DNA from: an uncultured Eggerthella sp.
Lineage (GTDB): Bacteria > Actinomycetota > Coriobacteriia > Coriobacteriales > Eggerthellaceae
DNA: 64,000 nucleotides
Direction: 5' to 3'
Assembly: GCA_900540345.1 (NCBI GenBank)
Contig: UQFK01000002.1
Span: forward strand, 310,001-374,000
In this document: in pieces, positions 1 to 9,041 of the stretch
How the letters are laid out: each line of letters begins with the position of its first letter
Numbering within the stretch: the stretch's first letter is position 1
Notes under the pieces: generated by a model
Database searches by the model: none
What the model was told of the DNA's origin: nothing
What the model saw: the letters and a program-made list of their open reading frames with translations, nothing else
Position numbers and translations under genes: made by a program

Positions 1-383
1 GTGAATTCGTAGGCATCTTCACGGCCTTCAATGGTGAAGCCATTCCAAATAACATCGATGGTGCCTGAATCAATCTGAGCATCTTTAGTGTCCCAATCGA
101 TCGGGGAAAGCTCGATCTCCCAACCATTCTTGTCGGCAACAGCCTGGGCAAGCTCAAGGTCGAAGCCAGTATATTCACCATTGTCGTCCTTGTAGCCAAA
201 AGGCTTGAAGGTCTCGTCAAAACCGACAACGAACTTGCCATCTTCACCCAGATACTCCGGAGTCTCAGAAGACTTGGACTCGCTCGAAGAGCAGCCCGTG
301 AGCGCAACTGCACAAAGACAGACAGCGCAAGCCACACCGACGATCATCAGTAATAGCTTTTTCATGTTTACCGCTTTGCTCAT
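1..383 (-). CDS. Amino-acid ABC transporter substrate-binding lipoprotein (partial, C-terminus beyond left edge)
   Basis: The first ~127 residues of a family 3 (polar amino acid) solute-binding lipoprotein are visible; the rest lies left of the window. I take the ATG at 383 (MSKAVNMKK) because AGAGG sits five bases upstream; ATG 365 is the alternative. A hydrophobic signal segment leads to the lipobox LTGC with the lipidated Cys at about residue 31, followed by a Ser/Glu-rich linker. The mature part opens with the family pattern FVVGFDETFKPFGY, then GEYTGFDLELAQAVA and GTIDVIWNGFT. It should bind an amino acid outside the membrane and deliver it to an ABC permease, presumably encoded further left. 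Substrate cannot be read from this fragment. Confidence 0.9.
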   Translation of the reverse strand, partial: MSKAVNMKKLLLMIVGVACAVCLCAVALTGCSSSESKSSETPEYLGEDGKFVVGFDETFKPFGYKDDNGEYTGFDLELAQAVADKNGWEIELSPIDWDTKDAQIDSGTIDVIWNGFTIEGREDAYEF

Positions 384-488
384 ATTTACCTCTTTGCTAT
401 AGGTTTTCTACACTTTAGCCATAAGAACGCCGAACGGATCGGCTCGGTTCATCGGCCCTGATACTTTAGCACTATGGAGCGTTAAAGC

Positions 489-1112
489 ATGAATACTATA
501 GCACGTAACGACGAAAGCACCATAAGAATTCGCCTGGCGACCCTGCAAGATGCAGGCGCGATCTGCGATATCTATACGCCCTACGTATTGACCACTGCGA
601 TCACGTTTGACATCACCGAACCGAGCGTCGAAGAGATGTCTACTAAGATCGAGACAGTCTTAAAAGAACGCCCTTTTCTCGTTGCTGAAAAAGACGGAGA
701 GATCCTCGGCTTTGCCTACGCCTCTGCATTCAGGCCTCGCGAGGCATATGTACATGCTATCGAGACATCGGTCTACATTCGTCAAGACTATAAGGCAAAA
801 GGTCTCGGAAGACGCCTTTATACCGCACTTGAAGACATCTTGCGCTTGCAACATGTCTATACCGCCAACGCATGTATCTCCTACATCGAACCACCCGATG
901 AATATTCACCTGCAACAAGCCGTTTGTTCCATGAGCGCATGGGCTATAAACAGTGCGCGCACATCCCAAATTGTGGGCGCAAATTCAATCGTTGGTATGG
1001 GATCATCTGGATGCAAAAGCAGCTCGCGCCCCTCCCTGAAACCCCAGAAGATTTCATTGCCCTGCCCTCGCTTGAAAAGACCGCTCTGGAATCTATCCTG
1101 TCAAACGCCTAG
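489..1112 (+). CDS. GNAT-family N-acetyltransferase, phosphinothricin acetyltransferase-like
   Basis: A 207-residue cytoplasmic acetyl-CoA-dependent N-acetyltransferase. The fold is recognised from IRLATLQDAGAICDIYTPYV at residues ~12-31, a central FLVAEKDGEILGFAYAS strand pair, the acetyl-CoA loop region DYKAKGLGRRLYTALE near residues 100-115 (the usual Q/R-x-x-G-x-G/A) and SRLFHERMGYKQ in the C-terminal half. The order and the IYxPYV start resemble the PAT/Bar subgroup, but ~35 extra C-terminal residues follow the domain. GGAG nine bases before the ATG supports the start. It is divergent from the binding-protein gene at the left edge and convergent with the DHA2 exporter; substrate is unknown. 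Confidence 0.85.
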   Translation: MNTIARNDESTIRIRLATLQDAGAICDIYTPYVLTTAITFDITEPSVEEMSTKIETVLKERPFLVAEKDGEILGFAYASAFRPREAYVHAIETSVYIRQDYKAKGLGRRLYTALEDILRLQHVYTANACISYIEPPDEYSPATSRLFHERMGYKQCAHIPNCGRKFNRWYGIIWMQKQLAPLPETPEDFIALPSLEKTALESILSNA

Positions 1113-1164
1113 CGAACAGGTCGCTTTTTAAGCGCAAGAAGACAACTATAAAGAGAGAAAAGAT

Positions 1165-2550
1165 CTAGCGAACGCGGGCGATAACCGTAACAAAGAGCAT
1201 TAATGCGAAGAGTCCCGAAAAAGCGAGCGCCATCTGAAAACCGAGCGTAGCGGATCCGAAGAACTGCGAACCAAACGTGATCGCAAGCACCATGAGCGAA
1301 GTGCCCATCGATGCGATAGCTTGACGGGTTGCAGTGCTGAACGAAGACGCATCGGTCATCAAAGAACTCGGTAGATCTGCCATGCTCCATGATGTCAACG
1401 GACTGATCAAACCCGAAACGCCACATGCGCGGATGCCTTGCAGCAGCAAGATGACCCAAAAAGGCGTACTCGCGTCGATGAAGACCATGGATACCGAACC
1501 AACTGCAAGGCAAAGCCCGAAAAACAAGACAACAGGGCGTGCATGGAATCGATCGGTCAGATAGCCTGCAAGCGGATTGACGAAAAGCGCAGCAACCGTA
1601 CCGGGAAGAAGCGCAAGGCCTGCCTCGAGTGCGCTACCACCCCACACGTTCTCAATGAAAAGCGGGACAATGAGCGTAATGCCCATGAAGCTTGCATAAA
1701 GGAAGTTCGATGCCCAAAATCCAGCGCGATAGTTCCTCGAACGAAATATTTCCATATTGATGAGTGGGTCGGTTATGCGCTTTTGGCGGCGCACGAACAT
1801 GATGAGCGACAGTGCACCGATAGTAAGTGGTATCCAGATGGAAATAAGCGAGCTTCCTGCATCTGAGGCATTCGAAAAGCCAAGCAGAACGAGCCCGAAT
1901 CCGAGCGCAGAGAGGATCAACGAGAGAGCATCGAGTGACGCTTGACGATCAGGACGTGGACCTGGTCTTACGCAAATGCAGGCAGCGATGATGAGCGCCG
2001 CCATGACGACGGCCATGATCACGAACAAGCTGCGCCACCCTGATGCGGTAACGAGATATCCGCCTACGGTCGGACCGATATTGGGCGCAAAGCCCATAGC
2101 AATACCAGCGATACCCATGACCGTTGCTCGCTTATTCGGAGGAAACGAGGTCATGACAACACTCATCATCATGGGCATGAGGATGCCCGCTGATATGGCC
2201 TGAAGCGTACGACCAGCGAGCAAGACCCAAAAGGAGATCGCAAAGATATCGATCATGCAACCCGCCAAGAAAAGGGCGAGCGAGAAGATGATAAGGCCTT
2301 TGAGCGAGAAACGACGCATAAGAAAAGTGACCGTTGGAACCGTAATGCCAATAACGAGCATATAGAGCGTGGTGACCCATTGGCCCAGTGCCATATCGAC
2401 CTTGAAGTCGGCCGCAATGCCACCAAACATCGCGTTCATGGCAGTTTGTGAGAGGTTGCCAAACGCTGATCCGAGGATGATGATAGCAACAGGAATGATG
2501 ACATGCGATCCTATGCGATCGCTTCGTTTGTCCTCGTGAGATGCCGGCAT
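1165..2550 (-). CDS. MFS transporter, DHA2 (EmrB/QacA-like) drug:H+ antiporter family
   Basis: A 461-residue polytopic inner-membrane protein with many hydrophobic spans and the DHA2 hallmarks: motif A-like loop LMRRFSLKGLI, the motif C-like GIAMGFAPNIGPTVGGYL, and the LAGRTLQAISAGILMPMMMS helix. The start at 2550 (MPASHEDKR) is chosen over the longer frame to 2643 because AAAGGAG lies five bases upstream. Unlike the two other DHA2 proteins in this window (26.1 and 34.0 kb) it has no CBS tail. Members export drugs, bile acids or other amphiphiles using the proton gradient; the substrate here is not known. No regulator gene adjoins it. Confidence 0.88.
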   Translation of the reverse strand: MPASHEDKRSDRIGSHVIIPVAIIILGSAFGNLSQTAMNAMFGGIAADFKVDMALGQWVTTLYMLVIGITVPTVTFLMRRFSLKGLIIFSLALFLAGCMIDIFAISFWVLLAGRTLQAISAGILMPMMMSVVMTSFPPNKRATVMGIAGIAMGFAPNIGPTVGGYLVTASGWRSLFVIMAVVMAALIIAACICVRPGPRPDRQASLDALSLILSALGFGLVLLGFSNASDAGSSLISIWIPLTIGALSLIMFVRRQKRITDPLINMEIFRSRNYRAGFWASNFLYASFMGITLIVPLFIENVWGGSALEAGLALLPGTVAALFVNPLAGYLTDRFHARPVVLFFGLCLAVGSVSMVFIDASTPFWVILLLQGIRACGVSGLISPLTSWSMADLPSSLMTDASSFSTATRQAIASMGTSLMVLAITFGSQFFGSATLGFQMALAFSGLFALMLFVTVIARVR

Positions 2551-2731
2551 CTCATCTCCTTTCCCTGCCGTCTTTCTCATCTTAGCGCATCTTACAAATA
2601 GCCTGTTCAATATGGCAGCAAAGCGGTTGAATGGGGGCATCATCGCATTTCAGTGGCTTTCTTAGGACACAAACCTACAAATACATAACAAAACAAAGAT
2701 CACCTTAGCACCAACAGGCTTACGCTCTAAA

Positions 2732-2744
2732 CTGAACAGTTCAG
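2732..2744. promoter_or_regulatory. 13-bp perfect palindrome upstream of yhdT-panF
   Basis: CTGAAC-A-GTTCAG, six-base arms around one base, lies about 75 bp before yhdT and just ahead of a -10-like TAGAAT at 2749-2754. Position and symmetry suggest a repressor operator for the pantothenate-transport genes. No regulator is encoded next to it, and no convincing -35 box was seen. Confidence 0.35.
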
Positions 2745-2818
2745 ATGATAGAATGAGGGTCTAGACGAACGCCATCGCGTTTTCGCCTCCCTCTTCCACG
2801 AGATCGAAAGTCGAGTAC

Positions 2819-3229
2819 ATGCTCTACCGTGAGCGCATGCGTCAAGCTAACCGAGAAGCAAAGGTCACTATTGCAGGTGTGGCTGTCGTTATCGTATGTT
2901 GGCTCATCTTCGGGTTTGGCCTCTACGGCATCGACATCACCATCTTCTCGACACCGCTCTGGATCATCATGGGCTGTCTTGGCACCTGGTTGGTCGCGAT
3001 GGTGGTCAGTATCATACTTGCAACGAAGGTGATCGAAGACTGTCCCCTCGATGAAGACGACTTCGGACGCAAATACCAAATGGAAGACGCAACACCAGTC
3101 GAAGTCTCTCCTATGATGATCGATCACGACATCATGAGGAAAGCGGAAAAGAACGCGGTGCATCCTCGTAAGCCTGTCAGCAATACCGCGCACCATACGG
3201 CTCGAAGCGCGGATGAGAAGAAGGTGTAA
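2819..3229 (+). CDS. yhdT: YhdT-family small membrane protein (DUF997), PanF partner
   Basis: A 136-residue protein with two hydrophobic segments at about residues 17-38 and 47-70, preceded by the family-typical RMRQANREAK start. Between the segments is the short FGLYGIDITIFSTPLW loop. The polar C-terminal ~65 residues are longer than in the E. coli YhdT protein, which is about 80 residues. It ends three bases before panF, the same order seen in enterobacteria, so the two are almost certainly co-transcribed. The function of YhdT is unknown; it is assumed to assist the symporter. ATG 2819 is the only ATG after an in-frame stop at 2762, with Met 2837 as a possible shorter start. Confidence 0.8.
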   Translation: MLYRERMRQANREAKVTIAGVAVVIVCWLIFGFGLYGIDITIFSTPLWIIMGCLGTWLVAMVVSIILATKVIEDCPLDEDDFGRKYQMEDATPVEVSPMMIDHDIMRKAEKNAVHPRKPVSNTAHHTARSADEKKV

Positions 3230-3232
3230 GCA

Positions 3233-4828
3233 ATGAGTTCAGTGACCCTGATCCCGCTGCTTATCTTCCTCTTCGCCTGTCTGATTGTGGCGTTTCTCAT
3301 CAGGAAGCGCACACCACACAAGAACTTCGAACGAGAATATTTCGTCGGAGGTCGAAGTCTTGGTCCTTTTGTCCTGGTCATGACCACTATCGCCACCTTT
3401 GGATCGATCACTGCGTTCGTTGGCATGCCAGGTCAGGCATGGGACTATGGTTTTGGATGGGTCTATCTCTCATGTGCCCAGATCGTCTCGCTCATCTTGC
3501 TATTCGGCGTGGTCGGAAAGAAGCTCGCTTTGATCAGTCGCCGCATTCATGCGGTCTCTCTGATCGACATCATCAATGCTCGTTATAGATCGAATGTTCT
3601 AACGCTCATCTTGTCGTGCTCACTCATCTTCTTCTTCACAGCGCTCATCGTTGCGCAATTGGTCGGCGCTGCGAAGATCTTCGAGGCCGCTACGGGCTAC
3701 GACTATTCACTTGGATTGGCTCTCATCACGCTCACCACCGCCATCTATACGGCGATCGGAGGCTTTCGCGGTGTCGCCCTTACCGATGCCATCAGCGGCG
3801 TTGCCATGATCGCAAGCGGGATCGCCTTAGCGGCAGGCATCCTTGCTATTGGTGGCGGATATGAAAACATCATGCAATCCATCAGCACCGATAAGCCTGA
3901 GATGCTCGATATCTTCGCAGGCGGCAGAATGTCAATCGGGCTGTTCGTGACGCAGTGGCTTATCTTAGGATTGCTCGTCTTTGCGATGCCGCAAGTGGCA
4001 GTTCGCTGCATCAGCTACAAGAATACGCGCAGTTTGCGCCATGCGCTTTGGATCGGAACGTTCATCATCGGGTTACTTTTGGTTGGGCTGACCGCGCTTG
4101 GCGCTCTTTCTTACGGAGTGTTTCCCGATACACTCAATGAATATGGCAGTAACATCGACGATGTTATGCCGCACATGATCGTACAGGTTCTCCCGCCTTG
4201 GCTTGTGGATATCGTGATCCTCGGCCCAATCGCAGCCGCCGTATCAACCGTGTCTTCCTTGCTCATCAGCGCATCGGTCAATGTCATTCAAGGCATGTAC
4301 GCCAATTCCGCTCTTCACCGCCATAAACCGATCGAGCGCTGGCGCGTGCGTTTCAGCGCGCAAATGGCAACCCTCTTGCTCGCGGTCATCGCACTTATCG
4401 TAGCCCTCACACCTCCCGATCTCATCTGGCGTCTGAGCATGTTCATCTTCGGCGGTATCGAGGTAGTTGCTTGTTGGATCATTATCTTTGGATTGTTCTG
4501 GCATCGCGCTAACAAAGTAGGTGCGGTGCTCTGCCTTGTCTCAGGGATCGTTACCTACTTCATCGCCTTGCCTATGGACCTTGGCCCCCTTGGCGACTTC
4601 GGTGAAGTGATCGTTGCCCTTATCGTTTCGCTCGTGTTCATGGTGGGCGGATCGCTCTTCTTTCATACCAAGCATGATCCGCACATGGAAGAAGTATTCT
4701 TTCCTGAGCGTGCTCCTTCCACCACTGCAGCGGTCTACGAATTCGAACAAGGGAGCTATTCGCGCGTAAGCGATTCTCCGATCACGCGCAGACGAAGCAG
4801 AGAAGACGACCTTTCTCGATCGCAGTAA
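3233..4828 (+). CDS. panF: Sodium/pantothenate symporter
   Basis: A 531-residue member of the sodium:solute symporter (SSS) family with about 13 membrane spans. Diagnostic stretches are EREYFVGGRSLGPFVLVMT near residues 34-52, ITAFVGMPGQAWDYGFGW, the TM5-6 signature AIYTAIGGFRGVALTDAI and AAAVSTVSSLLISASVNV. It would import pantothenate (vitamin B5, precursor of coenzyme A) with Na+. The YhdT gene directly upstream strongly supports the PanF assignment over other SSS members. About 60 polar residues at the C-terminus (ending RRRSREDDLSRSQ) extend past the last span and have no recognised role. Confidence 0.9.
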   Translation: MSSVTLIPLLIFLFACLIVAFLIRKRTPHKNFEREYFVGGRSLGPFVLVMTTIATFGSITAFVGMPGQAWDYGFGWVYLSCAQIVSLILLFGVVGKKLALISRRIHAVSLIDIINARYRSNVLTLILSCSLIFFFTALIVAQLVGAAKIFEAATGYDYSLGLALITLTTAIYTAIGGFRGVALTDAISGVAMIASGIALAAGILAIGGGYENIMQSISTDKPEMLDIFAGGRMSIGLFVTQWLILGLLVFAMPQVAVRCISYKNTRSLRHALWIGTFIIGLLLVGLTALGALSYGVFPDTLNEYGSNIDDVMPHMIVQVLPPWLVDIVILGPIAAAVSTVSSLLISASVNVIQGMYANSALHRHKPIERWRVRFSAQMATLLLAVIALIVALTPPDLIWRLSMFIFGGIEVVACWIIIFGLFWHRANKVGAVLCLVSGIVTYFIALPMDLGPLGDFGEVIVALIVSLVFMVGGSLFFHTKHDPHMEEVFFPERAPSTTAAVYEFEQGSYSRVSDSPITRRRSREDDLSRSQ

Positions 4829-4849
4829 CAACATGATGAGCCGAGCGGC

Positions 4850-5383
4850 ATGCTAAGCTATACCATCATGAGGCCCCCAAAACATACCGATATTGCCTGC
4901 CCTGCGCCATCAGATTCTCGCAAGAGAAACGCCCATTCGCGCACATTGCTTATCCTAAACTGGATCTTTGTAGCGATCATGCTCGCATTCATCTTCACCA
5001 TGAGCTCAAAGTCAGGCGAGGTCATCGACACTGGATCGGGCATCATATCAATCATACGTGATGCCCTTATCGTTGCTACAACATCGCTCTTTGGGAAAAC
5101 AATCGATGTTTCGCCAATCGGTCATTTCGCGGAATTCTTCTTGCTCGGGCTTGCGCTTGTCAATGCCCTGCGCCTCTCTCTTCCCCTTGGGAGGGCAGGT
5201 CTGTATGCGCTCACCTGTGCAAGTGTCTATGGCATAAGCGATGAACTGCATCAGATAGTCGTCCCTGGGCGAACCTGCGATCCACTAGATTGGCTTGTCG
5301 ACACCTTAGCAGCTGCGTTGGCTGTGGCTCTTTTCGTGCTCATCTCGCGTTTGAAACGAAAGCGTAGGAATTCGCACGCGTAG
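4850..5383 (+). CDS. VanZ-like family membrane protein
   Basis: A 177-residue protein with four to five hydrophobic segments and the VanZ-domain pattern: FIFTMSSKSGE after the first span, SPIGHFAEFFLLGLAL in the middle, and GISDELHQIVVPGRTCDPLDWLVD before the last span (the D-E-x-H-Q...R...D-x-x-D motif). A polar N-terminal tail of ~30 residues precedes the first span; Met at 4868 (MRPPK) is an alternative start. VanZ proteins confer low-level teicoplanin resistance in one transposon but most chromosomal homologues have no known job. It lies 21 bp downstream of panF and may be read from the same transcript. Confidence 0.85.
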   Translation: MLSYTIMRPPKHTDIACPAPSDSRKRNAHSRTLLILNWIFVAIMLAFIFTMSSKSGEVIDTGSGIISIIRDALIVATTSLFGKTIDVSPIGHFAEFFLLGLALVNALRLSLPLGRAGLYALTCASVYGISDELHQIVVPGRTCDPLDWLVDTLAAALAVALFVLISRLKRKRRNSHA

Positions 5384-5400
5384 TTGCCTTGAGCTTTCTC

Positions 5401-5406
5401 TATAAT
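5401..5406 (+). promoter_or_regulatory. Putative -10 element for uspA
   Basis: A consensus TATAAT lies 62 bp before the uspA start in the intergenic gap after the VanZ gene. No good -35 hexamer occurs at the 17-bp spacing; TTGCCT at 5384-5389 is too close. It is read as a probable promoter on the -10 alone. Confidence 0.4.
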
Positions 5407-5467
5407 GGAAAGGTACGCATAACAGGGTCTATCCCTTCTGTCTTATCATCTCGATCGAGGAGTTACC

Positions 5468-5941
5468 ATGGCTTACGAATGCATCGTCGTTCCATTCGAT
5501 GGATCCGATCACGCACAAAGCGCACTTCGCGCCGCCCGCGATATCGCAAAGGGGCACAACACCGCTGTGCATGTCGTGAACGTGGTACCCATCAATATCT
5601 TCCCAGAAGTTGCAGCAAGCGACCCTGCAGCAGTGGTCAGCCCATCCTATGTAACGCAGAGAACTTATTCAGAACTCTTCGACGATACGCTTCTCGATAT
5701 CCACGAAGAAATGGTCGATGCGATCGGTGATGCGATGAGCGGCCTTGATAAAGGTCAGGTTACCTATGAGGTGATCGCACATCCTTCAGCAGTCGATGGG
5801 ATCATCGATTATGCCGACGATCATGGCTGCGACCTTATCGTAATGGGTCGCCGAGGACTTGGCGCCATCCGTGGTCTTCTCGGCAGTGTAAGCTACGGCG
5901 TCATCCGCGCTACCACTACTCCCGTGCTTACCGTGAAATAA
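5468..5941 (+). CDS. Universal stress protein, UspA family
   Basis: A single-domain 157-residue Usp. It begins with the beta-1 strand ECIVVPFDGSDHAQSAL, has the CDLIVMGRRGLGAIRGLLGS segment near residues 122-141 (a near match to the ATP-binding G-x2-G-x9-G-S/T motif, one residue shorter in the loop) and ends TTTPVLTVK, as in most Usp proteins. The start is fixed by GGAG six bases upstream of the ATG. Usp proteins are cytoplasmic, often ATP-binding, and raise survival under stress; the partner is unknown. It converges with a glycosyltransferase gene only 2 bp away. Confidence 0.9.
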   Translation: MAYECIVVPFDGSDHAQSALRAARDIAKGHNTAVHVVNVVPINIFPEVAASDPAAVVSPSYVTQRTYSELFDDTLLDIHEEMVDAIGDAMSGLDKGQVTYEVIAHPSAVDGIIDYADDHGCDLIVMGRRGLGAIRGLLGSVSYGVIRATTTPVLTVK

Positions 5942-5943
5942 CC

Positions 5944-7056
5944 TTAGCGATTCGCTTTCAAACGTGCGAAAAGATTCGTCGAGTGCTGCTTGACGAACGA
6001 GATGAACTGACTTTCCCACATGGTCAGCGTCACATTCTGCATGCGATAGGGAATGAAGAGTGCCTTCATCATGAAGGTATTCGGTACAGCTTTCTTAAGC
6101 GCATCGATTGCTTGTGGGGTAGAGATCATCTTTGCGATCTCGAGACGCTTTTGCGCCCGTGAAAGCTCACAATTCTTATTGGTCACATTCTCAACGCAGC
6201 CAACCAAGCGCTCAGTGTATCTGCGCGCTAAGAATTCTTGAACCTCTGGCGTATCGATACCCCATGTTCGATACAGATCCTGAAGCCACTGATGCTCCTC
6301 TTCGCGCTTGGCATACATATCAGGGCGATAGCGCGTATTCTCGCTTTCTGCGCGTGCCCGAAGAAAATGATAGTAATGCCCATCGAGAGAGCCTACGCGC
6401 TGCACCTCTTTCATCACTTCAAGATTGAAAGGCAAGTCGTCCCAGAACGTTTCTGGGAACCGAATTGCTTTTTCCTCAAGATAGGAACGGCGATAGAGCT
6501 TATTCCAAGGAGCGTAGAGCAACTGCGCATCGAAGAGCTTATGCGCTGATGTGCGAAACTCTTCCTGGGTAGAAAAGATGCGATCGGGCGCATTGCGTCG
6601 TTCTTGATAGAACTTATCGTCATCGTAATACGTTTCGATATAGAAGCCCGTCACCAGCAGGTCGAGATTATCGCCCTTTGCCGCACGATGCATATCGGCA
6701 AGCATGGAGGCATCGCACCAATCGTCTCCATCCATAAAATAGAGGTACTCGCCGCGTGCCTGCTCGATCGCAACGTTACGCGCTGCGGCTGCCCCAGCAT
6801 TAGCCTGATGAATGACATGAATACGGTCGTCTTGTTGCATGAGCTCATCACAAAGCGCACCGCTTCCATCCGTGCTGCCATCGTCAACGAGAAAGAGTTC
6901 GAAATCGCTAAATGTCTGCGCCTGGAGCGAAGCGACAGCGCGTGCAAGCCAACGCTCAACATTGTAGACAGGGATGATGATGCTGATAGCAGGCTGAACG
7001 TTTTGCAAACGGTCTTGATCCAAAGATGAAGATGTGTGTTCGGGCGATGTGTTCAT
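5944..7056 (-). CDS. Family 2 glycosyltransferase
   Basis: A 370-residue GT-A fold enzyme. The N-terminal domain shows SIIIPVYNVERWLARAVASL, the nucleotide-binding FLVDDGSTDGSGALCDE, AGAAAARNVAIEQARGEYLY and the metal-binding MDGDDW. The C-terminal ~150 residues are typical of capsule or exopolysaccharide transferases. The frame is open to a GTG at 7107, but I prefer ATG 7056 (MNTSPEHT) with GAGAG upstream. It would add a sugar from a nucleotide-sugar donor to a cell-surface glycan. The divergent neighbour makes the lipid-linked first sugar and glf lies 2 kb on, so a galactofuranose-containing or related envelope polymer is a reasonable but unproven link. Confidence 0.87.
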   Translation of the reverse strand: MNTSPEHTSSSLDQDRLQNVQPAISIIIPVYNVERWLARAVASLQAQTFSDFELFLVDDGSTDGSGALCDELMQQDDRIHVIHQANAGAAAARNVAIEQARGEYLYFMDGDDWCDASMLADMHRAAKGDNLDLLVTGFYIETYYDDDKFYQERRNAPDRIFSTQEEFRTSAHKLFDAQLLYAPWNKLYRRSYLEEKAIRFPETFWDDLPFNLEVMKEVQRVGSLDGHYYHFLRARAESENTRYRPDMYAKREEEHQWLQDLYRTWGIDTPEVQEFLARRYTERLVGCVENVTNKNCELSRAQKRLEIAKMISTPQAIDALKKAVPNTFMMKALFIPYRMQNVTLTMWESQFISFVKQHSTNLFARLKANR

Positions 7057-7249
7057 AAAAACTCTCTGCGGCCCCTCCATGCTGTTGTTCACGCTGTATT
7101 TCAGCACGCCGTCCGCGAAGATTCATTATAGCAGGACGTCTTTAACGCTAAGGTTTTATAATGATTGGTTGCAAGTAAGACCTTCAGGCATTGTTGCCTC
7201 TGGGCCTTCGTTCAAGATCAACTCGCGCGAAAAGGAGCGCCCTTAAAGA

Positions 7250-8497
7250 GTGAATTGGCTCGAGTGCATAGTTCTCTTCCTTGTCGCGCTCATCGCTACG
7301 ATCGCGCTTACTCCTCTCGCACGCCGACTCGCAGTCGCTCTCGATGCTATCGACTATCCGAGTGCTCGTCGCGTGAACACGCAGCCCATCCCGCGCATGG
7401 GCGGGGTGGCCATCTTTGGCGGACTTATCGCTGCTATTGCAGTTGCGCTCATCGGAATGCATTGGTGGGGGTGGGCTTCACCCTTGCAAGGCGGCCTTGG
7501 AAACAAGGTAAACTACATCGGTGTTGCTATTGGTGTCATTATCATGTTCGGTGTGGGTGTTGTCGACGATATCTACAACCTGAAGCCAAAGACCAAACTG
7601 CTCGGTCAGATCGTTGCTGCTTGCATCGTTGCAGGGTCAGGGCTCTTGTTCTCCAGTATTCATAACTTCATCAGTGACGGATACTTCGAGTTCGGGTTGC
7701 TTTCCTACCCGATCACCGTATTCTATCTGGTCGCATTCGCAAATATCATCAATCTGATCGATGGTCTCGACGGGCTTGCAGCGGGTATCACCGCTATAAC
7801 CGCCGCCACCATCGGCATCTTGGCTGCGCTCACTGGTCGTCCTGCAGCCGCCATCATGAGCTTCATCATTGTAGGTACATGCCTTGGGTTTTTGAAGTCG
7901 AACATCCATCCTGCAAGCATCTTCATGGGAGACTCTGGTGCACTTCTGCTTGGATTTGCGCTCGGCATCGTTTCCTTGATGGCAGTCGCACGCTCTGCCT
8001 TTTTCGTATCGCTGCTTGTTCCAATCATCGCAGCAGGCGTTCCTATCCTTGATACTGGCATTGCGATTATTCGTCGCAAGCGCGCCCATCAGCCGATCGA
8101 TGAAGCGGACCGTGGGCATATCCATCATCGCCTCATGCAAGCAGGTTATTCGCAGCGCGCAACCGTCTTTATCATGTGGGCATGGACTGCGCTGCTTTCT
8201 GCTGGCGCGATCGTCGTGAGCGCCATCGACGGCCCTCCCCGCTACATAGTCTTTGCGATCCTTGCCATCATCACTGGTTTTATCGTCTTCAAGCTTCGCT
8301 TGCTCGAGCCTGTTTTGCTCCATCACTACAATCCACGTAAGGAAACGAAAAGACGCAGAACCGATCCTGGAGTCGAAGAAGTCGAAGGTGGCACTCCTCA
8401 AACTTCCCACCCATCCAGCCATCCATCAGACTGCGCTGCATCTCATCGTCCAAGTGTGCGCAACTCAAACGCTCATCCTCATAAGCGCAAGAAATAA
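7250..8497 (+). CDS. Undecaprenyl-phosphate N-acetylglucosamine-1-phosphate transferase (WecA/TagO/MraY family)
   Basis: A 415-residue integral membrane transferase that would put GlcNAc-1-P onto undecaprenyl phosphate, the first step of teichoic-acid-like or arabinogalactan-linker synthesis. Diagnostic segments are the N-terminal RRVNTQPIPRMGG, GVVDDIYNLKPKTKLLGQ (the DDxxNLxPKxK motif), INLIDGLDGLAAGI, FMGDSGALLLGF and RRKRAHQPIDEADRGHIHHRL (HxxH loop). The last ~65 residues are a polar tail rich in Arg, Lys, His and Ser that the family does not need. The start is GTG: an in-frame stop lies two codons before it and AAAGGAG is 12 bases upstream. Confidence 0.9.
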   Translation: MNWLECIVLFLVALIATIALTPLARRLAVALDAIDYPSARRVNTQPIPRMGGVAIFGGLIAAIAVALIGMHWWGWASPLQGGLGNKVNYIGVAIGVIIMFGVGVVDDIYNLKPKTKLLGQIVAACIVAGSGLLFSSIHNFISDGYFEFGLLSYPITVFYLVAFANIINLIDGLDGLAAGITAITAATIGILAALTGRPAAAIMSFIIVGTCLGFLKSNIHPASIFMGDSGALLLGFALGIVSLMAVARSAFFVSLLVPIIAAGVPILDTGIAIIRRKRAHQPIDEADRGHIHHRLMQAGYSQRATVFIMWAWTALLSAGAIVVSAIDGPPRYIVFAILAIITGFIVFKLRLLEPVLLHHYNPRKETKRRRTDPGVEEVEGGTPQTSHPSSHPSDCAASHRPSVRNSNAHPHKRKK

Positions 8498-8511
8498 AAC
8501 GGTATTGTTCA

Positions 8512-9003
8512 ATGGCGAAAAAGCATGAGAAAAAGACCAACGCCATGCGTGAGCTCGACAACGTTGGCGCAGATTACACTATACGCACCTGGGATTGCCC
8601 CGAAGCGATAAGCGGTGTTGAGGTCGCAGATCTATTGGGTCTTGAGGTCGAGCGCGTATTCAAAACGCTTGTCACTATTGGAAAAACAGGCGAACACTAT
8701 GTCTTCATGATTCCTGTTGCCAAAGAACTCGATCTGAAGCGCGCTGCAACAGCAGTAGGCGAGAAATCCATCCACATGATCAAATCAAAGGAGCTCTTGC
8801 CTCTTACTGGCTATATCCACGGAGGTTGTTCGCCTCTTGGGATGAAACGGCGTTTCACGACCACCATCGATGAATCCGCACGCGAACATGAGCGAATCGC
8901 CTTTTCTGGCGGCAGACTTGGTTGTCAGATCGATACGAGCGTCGATGCACTTGCGAAAGCAATCCCTTTGAACTTTGCGGCTCTTACCGCAGAAGAGCGT
9001 TGA
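8512..9003 (+). CDS. ybaK: Cys-tRNA(Pro)/Cys-tRNA(Cys) deacylase YbaK
   Basis: A 163-residue YbaK/ProX-family editing protein. It hydrolyses mischarged Cys-tRNA(Pro) in trans. Family features seen: VADLLGLEVERVFKTLVTIGKTGEHYVFMIPVAKELDLKRAA, in which the first Lys (VFKTLV) is the conserved functional one, KSIHMIKSKELLPLTGYIHGG and the C-terminal SGGRLGCQIDTSVDALAKAI. The length matches the family (~155-160). It starts 14 bp after the transferase gene and may share its transcript although the functions are unrelated. Confidence 0.9.
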   Translation: MAKKHEKKTNAMRELDNVGADYTIRTWDCPEAISGVEVADLLGLEVERVFKTLVTIGKTGEHYVFMIPVAKELDLKRAATAVGEKSIHMIKSKELLPLTGYIHGGCSPLGMKRRFTTTIDESAREHERIAFSGGRLGCQIDTSVDALAKAIPLNFAALTAEER

Positions 9004-9041
9004 TATCTGAATACGCACTTTCGCACCATTGCGCGCGAGCA

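Noticed and set aside
1111..1125. Small hairpin AGCGA/TCGCT after the GNAT gene
   Set aside because: A five-base stem with a short T run is too weak to call a terminator with confidence.
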